Shown here one piece after another: positions 35,387 through 43,419 of a stretch of 64,000 bases of DNA. The stretch is from assembly GCA_902786565.1 (NCBI GenBank), contig CADACW010000006.1, positions 1 through 64,000 of the forward strand, given 5' to 3'. The notes beneath the pieces were generated by a model. The model made no database searches. It was not told where the DNA came from and saw nothing but the letters and a program-made list of their open reading frames with translations. The translations under genes were made by a program, and so were the position numbers. Each line of letters starts with the position of its first letter. The first letter of the stretch is position 1. The DNA comes from an uncultured Prevotellaceae bacterium. Lineage in GTDB: Bacteria; Bacteroidota; Bacteroidia; Bacteroidales; Bacteroidaceae.

Positions 35387-36076
35387 TTACTTGTCTTCTG
35401 GGTATAATTTCTTCATAATAAAATCTGTTGTGTGATCAGATGCCTCCTTACATAAGCGTTTTGCAGAAGATTTCCTGTATTCTACAGGGTCATACTGGTA
35501 ACATCCAATACAACCCAAATCATCTGTGTAATTTTCATCACCCTCATAGAAAGGATATGGGTTTCCTTTGATGTTTGTTGCGTCCCACCGCTTATCTGTC
35601 ATCTTACAGTTCTTACATATTTGGCGTTTTATGTCGTTTGCTGCTTTACATAATGGCTGGAAATCATCAATCTTCTGAGTGGACATATCAGATACGCGCA
35701 TATCGCCCTTACGCCCGTCCTTATGATCAACTTCTATAGTCGTGTTTTCAGAAGTACCTTTCACACCCAACATCACGCACCTTTGCTTTCTGATAGCATC
35801 TTGTATGTCTTTACGAATAGATTGGTTGAAATGTTCTTCATTATTAAAGCCCTCTAATTTGATTCCATCAATACCATTACCTGACGTAAGGTCCCTTCTC
35901 ACCTTGACAATGTATTTCTTTCTTAAAGGAGAAGATTTACGTCCCCAACTAAAGCCGTTTCCTAACACTAAAGAGGAATATTTACCAACAAATTCTGTGA
36001 CATATACCCATCTGCTAATGCCTTGGCTATTAGGACTAGCCAGTTCAAGAAACAAATCAATTTTGGACTTTTCCAT
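35387..36076 (-). CDS. HNH-type restriction endonuclease
   Basis: A 229-residue protein whose nuclease core is EVDHKDGRKGDMR (His) and DDFQPLCKAANDIKRQ (Asn region) flanked by zinc-type pairs CKNCK and CIGCYQ. The N-terminus has SRWVYVTEFVG, as in several type II HNH enzymes. It probably cuts DNA that lacks the methyl marks of this island. The specificity cannot be read. It is three bases downstream of the first methyltransferase. Confidence 0.75.
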   Translation of the reverse strand: MEKSKIDLFLELASPNSQGISRWVYVTEFVGKYSSLVLGNGFSWGRKSSPLRKKYIVKVRRDLTSGNGIDGIKLEGFNNEEHFNQSIRKDIQDAIRKQRCVMLGVKGTSENTTIEVDHKDGRKGDMRVSDMSTQKIDDFQPLCKAANDIKRQICKNCKMTDKRWDATNIKGNPYPFYEGDENYTDDLGCIGCYQYDPVEYRKSSAKRLCKEASDHTTDFIMKKLYPEDK

Positions 36077-36078
36077 AA

Positions 36079-36864
36079 TTAGAATTCTTTCTTAAATACA
36101 AATATATACTCGTGTTTGAAAAGGTAATAATCACTCTTCATTGCTCTATATTTCCAAATGTTTTGGGTTCCCAGTTTCCCTCGATTACCCTCAATGTTCT
36201 TCACAATGATACCTTTAAGTTTCACCCTGAAATTTTTCTTAATCATATACATCGTGTAGAATCCAAGAGGGATTACCTCGCTTTTCTTGTAGACATCTCC
36301 CATTACTATAGCGAAGTATTTTCCTTTTGTTAAATAAGGTAATGAGTTAGCAAAAGCGTTTTTTAACTTTATTAGAAATATATTAAGGTCGTTGATGTGT
36401 GACAAATCCCCATCTTTGTCCGTGAACTGAATAATGTCCATATAGGGAGGATGAGCAATTAAAAAGTCAACCTTATCTTTTTGGACATTTTTAAGTGATG
36501 TCTTCATACTCTCATCGAAGCAAGCAGTATCTGTTACGTCACAGTTATTGATACAATAGTTGATTGTCGTCCCCACCATCTTCAAATTAACGTGGTTGAT
36601 AATCTCATCATTGATGTCGAAACCTATATAATCCCTGTTTAGCGATTCACACTCATAAAGCGTCGTACCGCTGCCTGTGAAGAGTTCTAACACCAATTCC
36701 TTTTCAGATGTATAGCGGCGAATCAGTTGATTGGGAATCTGCGGAATAAAGTTTCCATGGTAGACATTTGCATGCTTACCGCTCTTGTCACGCTCATTTA
36801 TCAGCCAAAGACTGTCTACGTTGAAATTGAGTTGTTTCCAGTTTTCACTATTTACTTCTTCCAT
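36079..36864 (-). CDS. DNA methyltransferase (N4-cytosine or N6-adenine)
   Basis: A 261-residue protein with the SAM loop LELFTGSGTTLYEC (about residues 58-71) before the catalytic AHPPYMDIIQF (about 135-145). HPPY in place of S/DPPY is uncommon but known among amino-methyltransferases of N4mC/N6mA classes. It is the first gene of the restriction operon; the -7 box lies six bases before its ATG. Expression of a methyltransferase first and a second one last would protect the host as the nucleases appear. Confidence 0.82.
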   Translation of the reverse strand: MEEVNSENWKQLNFNVDSLWLINERDKSGKHANVYHGNFIPQIPNQLIRRYTSEKELVLELFTGSGTTLYECESLNRDYIGFDINDEIINHVNLKMVGTTINYCINNCDVTDTACFDESMKTSLKNVQKDKVDFLIAHPPYMDIIQFTDKDGDLSHINDLNIFLIKLKNAFANSLPYLTKGKYFAIVMGDVYKKSEVIPLGFYTMYMIKKNFRVKLKGIIVKNIEGNRGKLGTQNIWKYRAMKSDYYLFKHEYIFVFKKEF

Positions 36865-36870
36865 CAGTTT

Positions 36871-36879
36871 GCAAAATTA
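36871..36879 (-). promoter_or_regulatory. -7 box of the restriction-modification operon
   Basis: TAATTTTGC on the minus strand six bases before the ATG at 36864. Despite the foreign composition the island carries a native-type Bacteroidota promoter. Confidence 0.65.
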
Positions 36880-36967
36880 GTACATTTTTGTGAAATAGCC
36901 AAATTTCTGAGGATAATTATTATAATAGTTATGGTCTTATAGATTTTAATAATGGTATCTTCAGCGT

Positions 36968-37678
36968 TTACAGCACCTCCATGATGTCTTGCAGGCGGTC
37001 GACGACGTAGGTGGGGGGTAGGGAACTCTCGCCGGGGGCAACGCGCCAGCGGTTGAAGAGCATGGCATCGAGGCCGGCACGGAGTGCACCGAGGATGTCG
37101 GTCTGCAGGTTGTCGCCAATCATAAGGGTGGTGGCGGGCTGGGCAGCGGCGTGTTGCAGGGCGTAGTCAAAGAAGGCTTTCGAGGGCTTGTTGGCGCCGG
37201 CATCCTCGCTGAGGATGATGGTGTCGAAGTGGTCGCGCAGGCCACAGGCCGCGAGTTTCTTGTACTGCACCTCATGGAATCCGTTGCTCGTCATGTGCAT
37301 GCGGTAGCCCTTCGCCTTCAGATAGTCCATCAGCTCGTGCGCTCCTTCGATGACACCGGGCTTTTCGGAGCAGCGGTCCAGGAAGTAGTCGTTCATTTCG
37401 AGGCAGAGTTGCTCTGTCACCACCAAACCGCGCCCCAAGCTGAGTGGGCGGCGGAAACGCTCTACGATGAGGAAGTCGCGGGTGATTTCGCCCCTGGAAT
37501 AGCGGCTCCACAGGTCGATGTTGGCGGCCCAGTAGGCATCGTAGAACGCCTGCGGGTCGGTGAACCAGCGGTCGAGGCGGAAGTGGCCGAAGGTCTCGCT
37601 CAGGGCGATGACTGCGTTGCCGTAGGTGTCGTAGAGAGTGTCGTCGAAGTCGATGAAGAGGTCGGTGTAGCGTTTCAT
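36968..37678 (-). CDS. HAD-superfamily YjjG-type nucleotidase
   Basis: A 236-residue protein with HAD motifs FIDFDDTLYDT (nucleophile Asp), MTSNGF, and MIGDNLQTDILGA. It matches the YjjG noncanonical pyrimidine 5'-nucleotidases. The start at 37678 overlaps the CDF transporter stop by four bases; a longer frame upstream is a shadow of that gene. Confidence 0.9.
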   Translation of the reverse strand: MKRYTDLFIDFDDTLYDTYGNAVIALSETFGHFRLDRWFTDPQAFYDAYWAANIDLWSRYSRGEITRDFLIVERFRRPLSLGRGLVVTEQLCLEMNDYFLDRCSEKPGVIEGAHELMDYLKAKGYRMHMTSNGFHEVQYKKLAACGLRDHFDTIILSEDAGANKPSKAFFDYALQHAAAQPATTLMIGDNLQTDILGALRAGLDAMLFNRWRVAPGESSLPPTYVVDRLQDIMEVL

Positions 37679-38583
37679 GTCTCTTGGTTTCTTGGTTCCA
37701 CGTGTACTGCCACATGGGTCTCGTTTCCGTAGTGCCTTCTCAGCAGTTCCTCCACCTCCGATGCCTTGTCGTGGGCCTGGCGCAGGCTGATGTCGCCGTC
37801 CATGAGGATGTGCAGCTCGATGGCATAGTGGTTGCCGATGCGGCGGGTGCGCAGGTCGTGGGGCATGGTCACTTCTGGCACCGAGGCCACGAGGCCCAGA
37901 ATCTCGTCTTCTACGGCGTCGGGCAGCGACTTCTCCATCAGGTCGCCGATGCCGTTGCGAAGCAGGTCGATGGACACTTTGGCGATGAAGATGCCGACGA
38001 TGATGGAGGCGACGGGGTCGAGCACGGCCCAGCGCGGCCCCAGGAAGATGGCACCGCCGATGCCCACGGCAGTGCCTATGGACGAGAGGGCGTCGCTGCG
38101 GTGGTGCCAGGCGTTGGCCTCGACGGCCTGCGAGTTCAGCTGGCGCGCCTTCAGCATGGAGTAGCGGAAGACGGACTCCTTGAGCACCACCGAGAGCAGG
38201 GCGGCCCACAGGGCCAGTTTGCCGGGTACGTGCAGCTGTTCGCCGCCGGCCCACGCCACAATCTTGGCGGCTCCGCTGTAGAGGATGCCCGCCGCCACAG
38301 CCAGCAGCGACAGGCCGATGAGCGTCATGGCCAGTGTCTCGAACTTGCCGTGGCCGTAGTCGTGCGACTTGTCCTTGGGCTTGCCGCTGATGCGGACGAA
38401 GAGCACGACGATGATGTCGGTGAGGAAGTCGGACAGCGAGTGGACAGCGTCGGCAATCATGGCCGCGCTCTGGCCGATGATGCCTGCTGCAAACTTGCAG
38501 AGCAGCAAGACGACGTTGACGGCCCCGCCGAGCAGCGTCACGTGGTAGATTTGCCGGTTTCTTTGTTTTGTGGTTTCTTCCAT
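37675..38583 (-). CDS. Cation diffusion facilitator transporter
   Basis: A 302-residue protein with six helices; metal-site motifs IADAVHSLSDFLTD in helix 2 and HHRSDALSSIGTAVG in helix 5, followed by a cytoplasmic C-terminal domain (about residues 215-302). It exports Zn2+ or a similar divalent cation; the substrate cannot be told from sequence. It is three bases after the phosphatase-like pseudoenzyme. Confidence 0.93.
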   Translation of the reverse strand: MEETTKQRNRQIYHVTLLGGAVNVVLLLCKFAAGIIGQSAAMIADAVHSLSDFLTDIIVVLFVRISGKPKDKSHDYGHGKFETLAMTLIGLSLLAVAAGILYSGAAKIVAWAGGEQLHVPGKLALWAALLSVVLKESVFRYSMLKARQLNSQAVEANAWHHRSDALSSIGTAVGIGGAIFLGPRWAVLDPVASIIVGIFIAKVSIDLLRNGIGDLMEKSLPDAVEDEILGLVASVPEVTMPHDLRTRRIGNHYAIELHILMDGDISLRQAHDKASEVEELLRRHYGNETHVAVHVEPRNQET

Positions 38584-38586
38584 TGG

Positions 38587-40074
38587 TCAGAACAGGGGTG
38601 CTGCCGTGCAGGCATTGGGCTTGCGGATGTGGAGCAGGCGGGAGAGGGTAGGGGCGATGCGGACTGCCGAAGCTGGTTCGGAGCTGATGCCGGCACTCAT
38701 GCCCGCACCGTAGAAGACGATGGGGAACGCGGTCTCGGCGCTGCGGGACTGGCCCGTGGGGCTGCCGTCTTCGTTGAGCACGCGCCAGCCTGGGGCCACC
38801 TCTATGAGCAGGTCGCCGCAGCGGCCGGCATTGAAGCCGTTGCGCATGGTCTGCACGTAGGCATCATGGCTGGCGAGCAGTTGCAGCGGGGTGAACACCT
38901 GCTTCACGCCCGACATCATCACCACCAGTTCCTGTGCCTTGGCGGTGGCTTCTGTCAGACTGATTTTCTTGGCCTCCAGCAGTTTGCGGTTGAAGAATAT
39001 CTGGTTGCCGTAGGTGGCCTCGACATATTTCTCCTGCCCCCAGACGGCTCCCAGGTACATGTTGAGCAGTCCGGCGGTGCGGTCGATGTAGAAGGTGCCG
39101 CTGGGTATGCGGTACTTCTCATAGTCGGGCTCCTCCTCGTAGCTGTAGCCTGTGCCGGTGACCACGAAGAGCACCTTTCCGGCACCCACCCACCGCTCGG
39201 CATGGTCTATCAGCCGCCCCAGTTCGTGGTCCAGCCGGATGTAGGTCTCCTGCAGGTCGGCCTGGCTCTTGACGGCGGTGGCTCCTGCCGCCTGATAGGT
39301 CAGGCAGAGCAGGTCGGGCGTCTCGTCGGTGCCCAGGGCATTGCTGACGATGCACTGCTGCGCCAGATTGGTCACGTCGGCATTGGCGTGCCAGCCCTGC
39401 TTGTAGAGGGTGTGGCGCTGTGGGTCGGTGCCCTCGGCCTTCAGCGCCGGTGCCTGCGTCTTGTTGTGGTCGCGCAGCCACTGGGGCAGCTTCTTGCCGT
39501 AGTATTGCGACGAGCACCACTGGCCGGTGACATCGTCTATCCAGAAGGCGCCGTCGGCCGCATGGCCACCGCTGAGTATGGCGGCATCGCACTGTGCGGC
39601 AATGGCGAAGACCTTGGCCAAGCCCTCGGTGGCCACTTTCAGCTCGTCGGTCAGGGTGCTGACGGCCATCGCCGCGGGCGATGCCTTGGCGGTGGTGCCC
39701 AGTCCGGCGTGGCGGTCGTCGTCGGTGCAGGCCACGGGGCGCAGGGTCTCGCGGCTGAGCCATCGCTGGCCCACTATACTATTATAATAAGGTGTGGTGC
39801 CCGACGCCACGGCGGCTATGGCCGATGCGCGGTCGAGCGGACGGAAGGGGTAGTCGGCGTGCTGAAACACCTGTCCGCGGTCCATCAGTCGGCGGAAGCC
39901 CCTGTCGCGGAAGTGGGGCGCGAAGCGTTGCAGGCAGTCGCTGCGCAGCTGGTCGATGTTGACCATCACCACCAGCTGGGGCGGTGTGTCGGCCTGCAGC
40001 GGCGTGTCGGCCAGGGCCTTGCCGCCCGTGAGCAGCAGGGCCAGCAGGAAGAGGGTGAAGAGTTTATTTGTCAT
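38587..40074 (-). CDS. Catalytically dead PafA/NPP-family phosphatase homologue
   Basis: A 495-residue exported protein that is clearly homologous to the enzyme at 28474 (VNIDQLRSD, ASGTTPYYNSI, LTYQAAG, FPIVFYGAGM, ending RLLHIRKPNAC). The active site is gone: the metal Asp41 in NIDQ stays, but the nucleophile position is Arg82 (PLDRAS for PTVTAIGH), the Asp and His of the SQTDIIGHE motif are lost (YQAAGATAV), TADHG is replaced by VTGTGYS, and the THG His is missing. The frame is open and the fold residues remain, so it is a maintained pseudoenzyme, not a decaying gene. It overlaps the DUF4105 gene by 11 bases. An ATG at 40080 is an alternative start. Confidence 0.85.
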   Translation of the reverse strand: MTNKLFTLFLLALLLTGGKALADTPLQADTPPQLVVMVNIDQLRSDCLQRFAPHFRDRGFRRLMDRGQVFQHADYPFRPLDRASAIAAVASGTTPYYNSIVGQRWLSRETLRPVACTDDDRHAGLGTTAKASPAAMAVSTLTDELKVATEGLAKVFAIAAQCDAAILSGGHAADGAFWIDDVTGQWCSSQYYGKKLPQWLRDHNKTQAPALKAEGTDPQRHTLYKQGWHANADVTNLAQQCIVSNALGTDETPDLLCLTYQAAGATAVKSQADLQETYIRLDHELGRLIDHAERWVGAGKVLFVVTGTGYSYEEEPDYEKYRIPSGTFYIDRTAGLLNMYLGAVWGQEKYVEATYGNQIFFNRKLLEAKKISLTEATAKAQELVVMMSGVKQVFTPLQLLASHDAYVQTMRNGFNAGRCGDLLIEVAPGWRVLNEDGSPTGQSRSAETAFPIVFYGAGMSAGISSEPASAVRIAPTLSRLLHIRKPNACTAAPLF

Positions 40075-41236
40075 GTGCATGTCGGATATATCTGAGCAAG
40101 AAGCAGATGGCCACCACCTCGAGACCCTCGGCATAGTCTTGCCAGAGGGCGCCGACGAGGAAGGCCACCGTCAGGCAGAGGCTGATGGCGAACCAGCGGC
40201 TGCGACGCCCGCGGGCCACGGTCCAGACGAAGAACAGCGGCAGGGGGTTGAGCAGCAGCAACTGCAGATTGGTGCTGGTGGTGGGGTGCTGCGAGAAGAG
40301 CATCACGAAGAGGATGCATCCGGCCAGTCCGGCGGCCACCATCAGCAGCACGTCGAACCATCGCACCACGGTGCGGCGCAGCTGCTCGTAGGCGAAGAGT
40401 GCCAGCGAGACCGCCAGCAGCAGCAGGGCGCAGACCATGGGGCGCAGGGGGAAGGCCGACGAGGTGGTCTGGATGCCGGCTGGCACCAGGAGGCGTCGCT
40501 CCTTCACCAAGGGGCGGCTCTGGCCGCCGCGCACCACCGTGGCACGGTCGATGTCGTGGCGCAGGTTGGCCGGCAGGAACTGCTGCTCGCGCTGGGTGGT
40601 GGCCAGGTCGGCCTTGACGCCCAGCAGGATGTCGTTGCCGAAGGTGGCCCAGGGGCTGCCCTCAGTGCAGAGGCCCGCCATCTGCCGGAAGGTGAGCGCA
40701 TAGTCGGGGCGGGGGGCATAGCGCACCTCGCCATCCAGACAGCGCTCCAGCATGTCGCGGGGCCGCGTGGAGCAGTTGTCGTAGAAGAAATTGTAGCGGT
40801 AGACGCGGTTCTGCGGCAGATAGTTGGTGCGCAGGGCCTGGATGAGCCGCTGCTTTTCGGCCGATGTCAGGTCGAGCACCTGCTCGGTCACCTGGCTGCC
40901 CCACTGCTCGTAGTATTTGCAGAAGGGCTTGGTGGGGGCCACCCCCAGCTCATAGTCGGTCAGACCGAAGACGAAGCGGAGCACGAAGTGGGGCTTCTTG
41001 AAGTTGTAGATGCCGTAGTTGAACACCAGGTCCTCGCCCGACCGCACGTTGCGGCAGCGCAGGGCTGTGTGGCCGTAGAGGCTGTACACCTCGTCGTGGG
41101 GCGAGCAGGTCAGCAGCCCTATCTCCACGCTCTCCATAGGGTCGGCGGGCGCGGCCACCGAGTCGGTGGGCAGGGCGTGCAGGGGCAATGCCGCCAGTAC
41201 CATCAGCAGGACTGACAGGAGTGAAAACTGTTTCAT
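40064..41236 (-). CDS. DUF4105 (Lnb N-terminal-like) membrane protein
   Basis: A 390-residue protein: signal peptide MKQFSLLSVLLMVLAALPLHA, a periplasmic DUF4105 domain with YSLYGHTALRC and FFYDNCSTRPRDMLE (conserved His and Cys), then five or so membrane helices (about residues 270-385). DUF4105 is related to the papain-like catalytic domain of the lipoprotein acyltransferase Lnb, with His and Cys in the same places. It may act on lipoproteins in the envelope; that function is inferred. Its stop overlaps the start of the dead phosphatase. Confidence 0.85.
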   Translation of the reverse strand: MKQFSLLSVLLMVLAALPLHALPTDSVAAPADPMESVEIGLLTCSPHDEVYSLYGHTALRCRNVRSGEDLVFNYGIYNFKKPHFVLRFVFGLTDYELGVAPTKPFCKYYEQWGSQVTEQVLDLTSAEKQRLIQALRTNYLPQNRVYRYNFFYDNCSTRPRDMLERCLDGEVRYAPRPDYALTFRQMAGLCTEGSPWATFGNDILLGVKADLATTQREQQFLPANLRHDIDRATVVRGGQSRPLVKERRLLVPAGIQTTSSAFPLRPMVCALLLLAVSLALFAYEQLRRTVVRWFDVLLMVAAGLAGCILFVMLFSQHPTTSTNLQLLLLNPLPLFFVWTVARGRRSRWFAISLCLTVAFLVGALWQDYAEGLEVVAICFLLRYIRHAHDK

Positions 41237-41257
41237 GGCTTATGTCGGCTGGCTGTC

Positions 41258-41890
41258 TTATTCACCCTCGCTCATGAGCAGATAGACCTTTGCGCTGCGG
41301 TTGCCGTCGGAGACGATGCCGTAGGCGGGATTGCCGTCTATCTTGCGAAGTTCGCGGGCGGCGGCGTCGTGCGACAGGCCGGTCATTTCGGCATAGTCGG
41401 CCACGCGCATCTTCTTCCTGCGGGTCATGTAGTTGCGAGCCTTCTCCACGCGCTCGTCCAGTGTGTACTTCGACTTGTGCAGACGGCTGTCGTCGCCGCG
41501 CTCCAGGTGGCAGCGGCGGCTGGCCTGGTAAATTAGTTCCTTGTCTACGCGGAAAGAGATGCCGTTCAGCTCGACGGTGTTGGCGTTGCGGCGCTGCTCG
41601 TCGGCGTCGAAGGTGTCCTGCGGCTTGTCCTTGCGCACGCCCAGCTTGCCGCCGAAGGTGCCAATGCCGTCCAGGCGGACGGTGTGGCCGTAGGCTATCT
41701 GCAGGGCCAGCTCGTCGGCTATCAGCGTCAGGGCCGCCAGCAGTGTGCTGCGCTGCATGCTGCCCCGCTTGGCGCACTCGTCGAAGAAGCGGTTGGTGGT
41801 CAGGCAACCCGTAGACTGCATGTGGTAGTAGGCTTGAGTCTTGCCCTTGCCGTTCAGGTCGGCAATCTCTCTCTTGATGTACTTTGGCAT
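41258..41890 (-). CDS. HU-family DNA-binding protein, extended type
   Basis: A 210-residue protein. Residues about 30-130 are an HU/IHF-like fold of the Bacteroidales long type (TTNRFFDECAKRGSMQRSTL, VRLDGIGTFGGKLGVR), followed by a C-terminal segment with MRVADYAEMTGLSHDAAARELR, a likely helix-turn-helix. The ATG at 41890 is used. The gap upstream carries phased 20-22-base tandem repeats. Confidence 0.85.
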   Translation of the reverse strand: MPKYIKREIADLNGKGKTQAYYHMQSTGCLTTNRFFDECAKRGSMQRSTLLAALTLIADELALQIAYGHTVRLDGIGTFGGKLGVRKDKPQDTFDADEQRRNANTVELNGISFRVDKELIYQASRRCHLERGDDSRLHKSKYTLDERVEKARNYMTRRKKMRVADYAEMTGLSHDAAARELRKIDGNPAYGIVSDGNRSAKVYLLMSEGE

Positions 41891-41937
41891 AATGTGGTTC
41901 TCCTTATTAATATAAGTATAAGTTTTTCTAAGCGGAT

Positions 41938-41946
41938 GCAAAGATA
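41938..41946 (-). promoter_or_regulatory. -7 box of the HU-like gene
   Basis: TATCTTTGC on the minus strand, 47 bases before the ATG at 41890. The tandem repeats lie directly upstream. Confidence 0.65.
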
Positions 41947-41990
41947 CAAAAAGCCGGGCATATTTGCAAGTAGGCCCGGACATAAAATTT

Positions 41991-42068
41991 AAATTTCGAC
42001 GTAATTTATCTGAATTACGTCGTAATTTATATAAATTTCGTCGTAATTTACATAAATTACGTCGACCC
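41991..42068. repeat. Palindromic AT-rich repeats, period 20-22 bases
   Basis: Three and a half units with starts at 41991, 42013, 42033 and 42054. Each has the near-palindromic core AATTACGTCGTAATT or AAATTTCGACGTAATTT. The spacing is about two helical turns. They lie between the HU-like gene (minus) and the pol III delta' gene (plus), which diverge. Confidence 0.75.
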
Positions 42069-42082
42069 GTTAAGTATAGTTC

Positions 42083-42148
42083 CGGGCGGACCACTGTTTA
42101 GCTACGGGCGGAGAAATGTTTGGCTACGGGCGGAGAAACAAATAGATG
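42083..42148. repeat. 22-base tandem repeat, three units
   Basis: Units start at 42083, 42105 and 42127, each beginning CGGGCGGA; the first two continue (C/G)(A/C)...GTTT(A/G)GCTA. The period is exactly 22. A G-tract (42148-42152) and an A-tract with CGCCAAA follow, which recalls the tail of the REP-like clusters. Confidence 0.75.
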
Positions 42149-42203
42149 GGGGCGGAAATAAGTTAAAAAACGCCAAATATTGAGCGGTGCTACTTTTTTT
42201 TCG

Positions 42204-42212
42204 TAATTTTGC
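42204..42212 (+). promoter_or_regulatory. -7 box of the pol III delta' gene
   Basis: TAATTTTGC, 57 bases before the ATG at 42269. Confidence 0.6.
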
Positions 42213-42268
42213 AATCCGAAATTTGCGCGTGCGGGCAGCCGCCGGCGCAGGAAACGGTCAGACAGGCG

Positions 42269-43393
42269 ATGACATTCAACGAAGTGATAGGACAGGACGA
42301 GGTGCGCAGCCGCCTCGTGCAGATGGTCGACGAGGGCCGTTTGCCCCATGCGCTGATGCTCTGCGGCCCCAGCGGGGTGGGCAAGAAGGCGCTGGCCATC
42401 GCCTTTGGCTGCCATCTGCTCTCATTGAATTCGCCGTCGGGCCAGGGCGAAGAGTCCGCCATGCTGAAAAAGCTGGAGCACCCCGACCTGCACTTCACCT
42501 ATCCCACCATCAAACTGCCCTCGATGGGGAGCGACCACATGCCCGTGAGCGACGATTTTGCACACGAGTGGCACGAGCTGGTGATGCGCGGGCCCTACTT
42601 CTCGATGGACGACTGGCTCACGGCCATGGGGGCCGAAAACCAGCAGGCCATCATCACCGCCGGCGAGAGCGACGACCTGGTGCGCAAACTGAGTCTGAAG
42701 TCGAGCCAGGGCGGCTACAAGGTGAGCATCGTGTGGCTGCCGGAGCGCATGAACATTGCCTGTGCCAACAAACTGCTGAAACTGATAGAGGAGCCGCCAC
42801 AGCAGACCGTGTTCATCATGGTGTGCGAAGAGCCCGACAAACTGTTGGAGACCATTCGCAGCCGCGTGCAGCGCATTGACGTGAAGCGCGTGCCCGTGGA
42901 GACGATAGAGCAGGCCCTGGTGCAGCGGCGCAGCATAGACCCGCAGCAGGCCCACCGGCTGGCCAGGCTGGCCAACGGCTCGTGGATGAAGGCCCTGCAG
43001 GAACTGCAGGTGGGCACGGAGAACGAGCAGTTTCTCAGCCTGTTCATCGAGCTGATGAGGCTGGCCTACCAGCGCAAGGTGAGGGAAATGCGCAAATGGA
43101 GCGAGACGATGGCTGCATTCGGACGTGAGAAGCAGAAGCGGTTTCTTGACTTTTTCCTCCGCATGGTGCGCGAGAACTTCATGTACAATTTCGGGCAGTC
43201 GGACCTGTGCTATATGTCGCAGGACGAGGAGAACTTTGCCCGGAACTTCGCCCGGTTCATCAACGAGGCCAACGTGATACTGCTCTACGAACTGGCCAAC
43301 CGCTGCATACGCGACATAGGCCAGAACGCCAACGCCAAGATTGTCTTCTTCGACTTTTCGCTGCAAGTGGCCGTCTTGCTGGTGCAGAAGTAG
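42269..43393 (+). CDS. holB: DNA polymerase III delta' subunit
   Basis: A 374-residue AAA+ clamp-loader protein: TFNEVIGQDEVRSRLVQM, Walker A GPSGVGKKALAIAF, and KLLKLIEEPPQQTVFIMV with the sensor 1 region following. The C-terminus has helical domain III features. It acts in the tau/delta/delta' clamp loader. The start MTFNEV (42269) is chosen over an in-frame ATG at 42209 that falls inside the promoter box. Confidence 0.92.
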   Translation: MTFNEVIGQDEVRSRLVQMVDEGRLPHALMLCGPSGVGKKALAIAFGCHLLSLNSPSGQGEESAMLKKLEHPDLHFTYPTIKLPSMGSDHMPVSDDFAHEWHELVMRGPYFSMDDWLTAMGAENQQAIITAGESDDLVRKLSLKSSQGGYKVSIVWLPERMNIACANKLLKLIEEPPQQTVFIMVCEEPDKLLETIRSRVQRIDVKRVPVETIEQALVQRRSIDPQQAHRLARLANGSWMKALQELQVGTENEQFLSLFIELMRLAYQRKVREMRKWSETMAAFGREKQKRFLDFFLRMVRENFMYNFGQSDLCYMSQDEENFARNFARFINEANVILLYELANRCIRDIGQNANAKIVFFDFSLQVAVLLVQK

Positions 43394-43419
43394 CCTGCGG
43401 TTTCACCCCTTCTGCCCTG

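Noticed and set aside
38587-40074. Decaying pseudogene reading of the phosphatase homologue
   Set aside because: The frame is intact with signal peptide and fold residues, and it overlaps its neighbour in a regular operon, so a maintained pseudoenzyme is the better call.
37684-40095. 803-codon open frame on the plus strand
   Set aside because: It is antisense to the CDF transporter and the phosphatase pseudoenzyme, whose proteins are recognisable. Long antisense frames are expected in GC-rich DNA.
41991-42148. Possible CRISPR array
   Set aside because: The repeats are contiguous with no unique spacers of 30 bases or so, and no cas gene is near.
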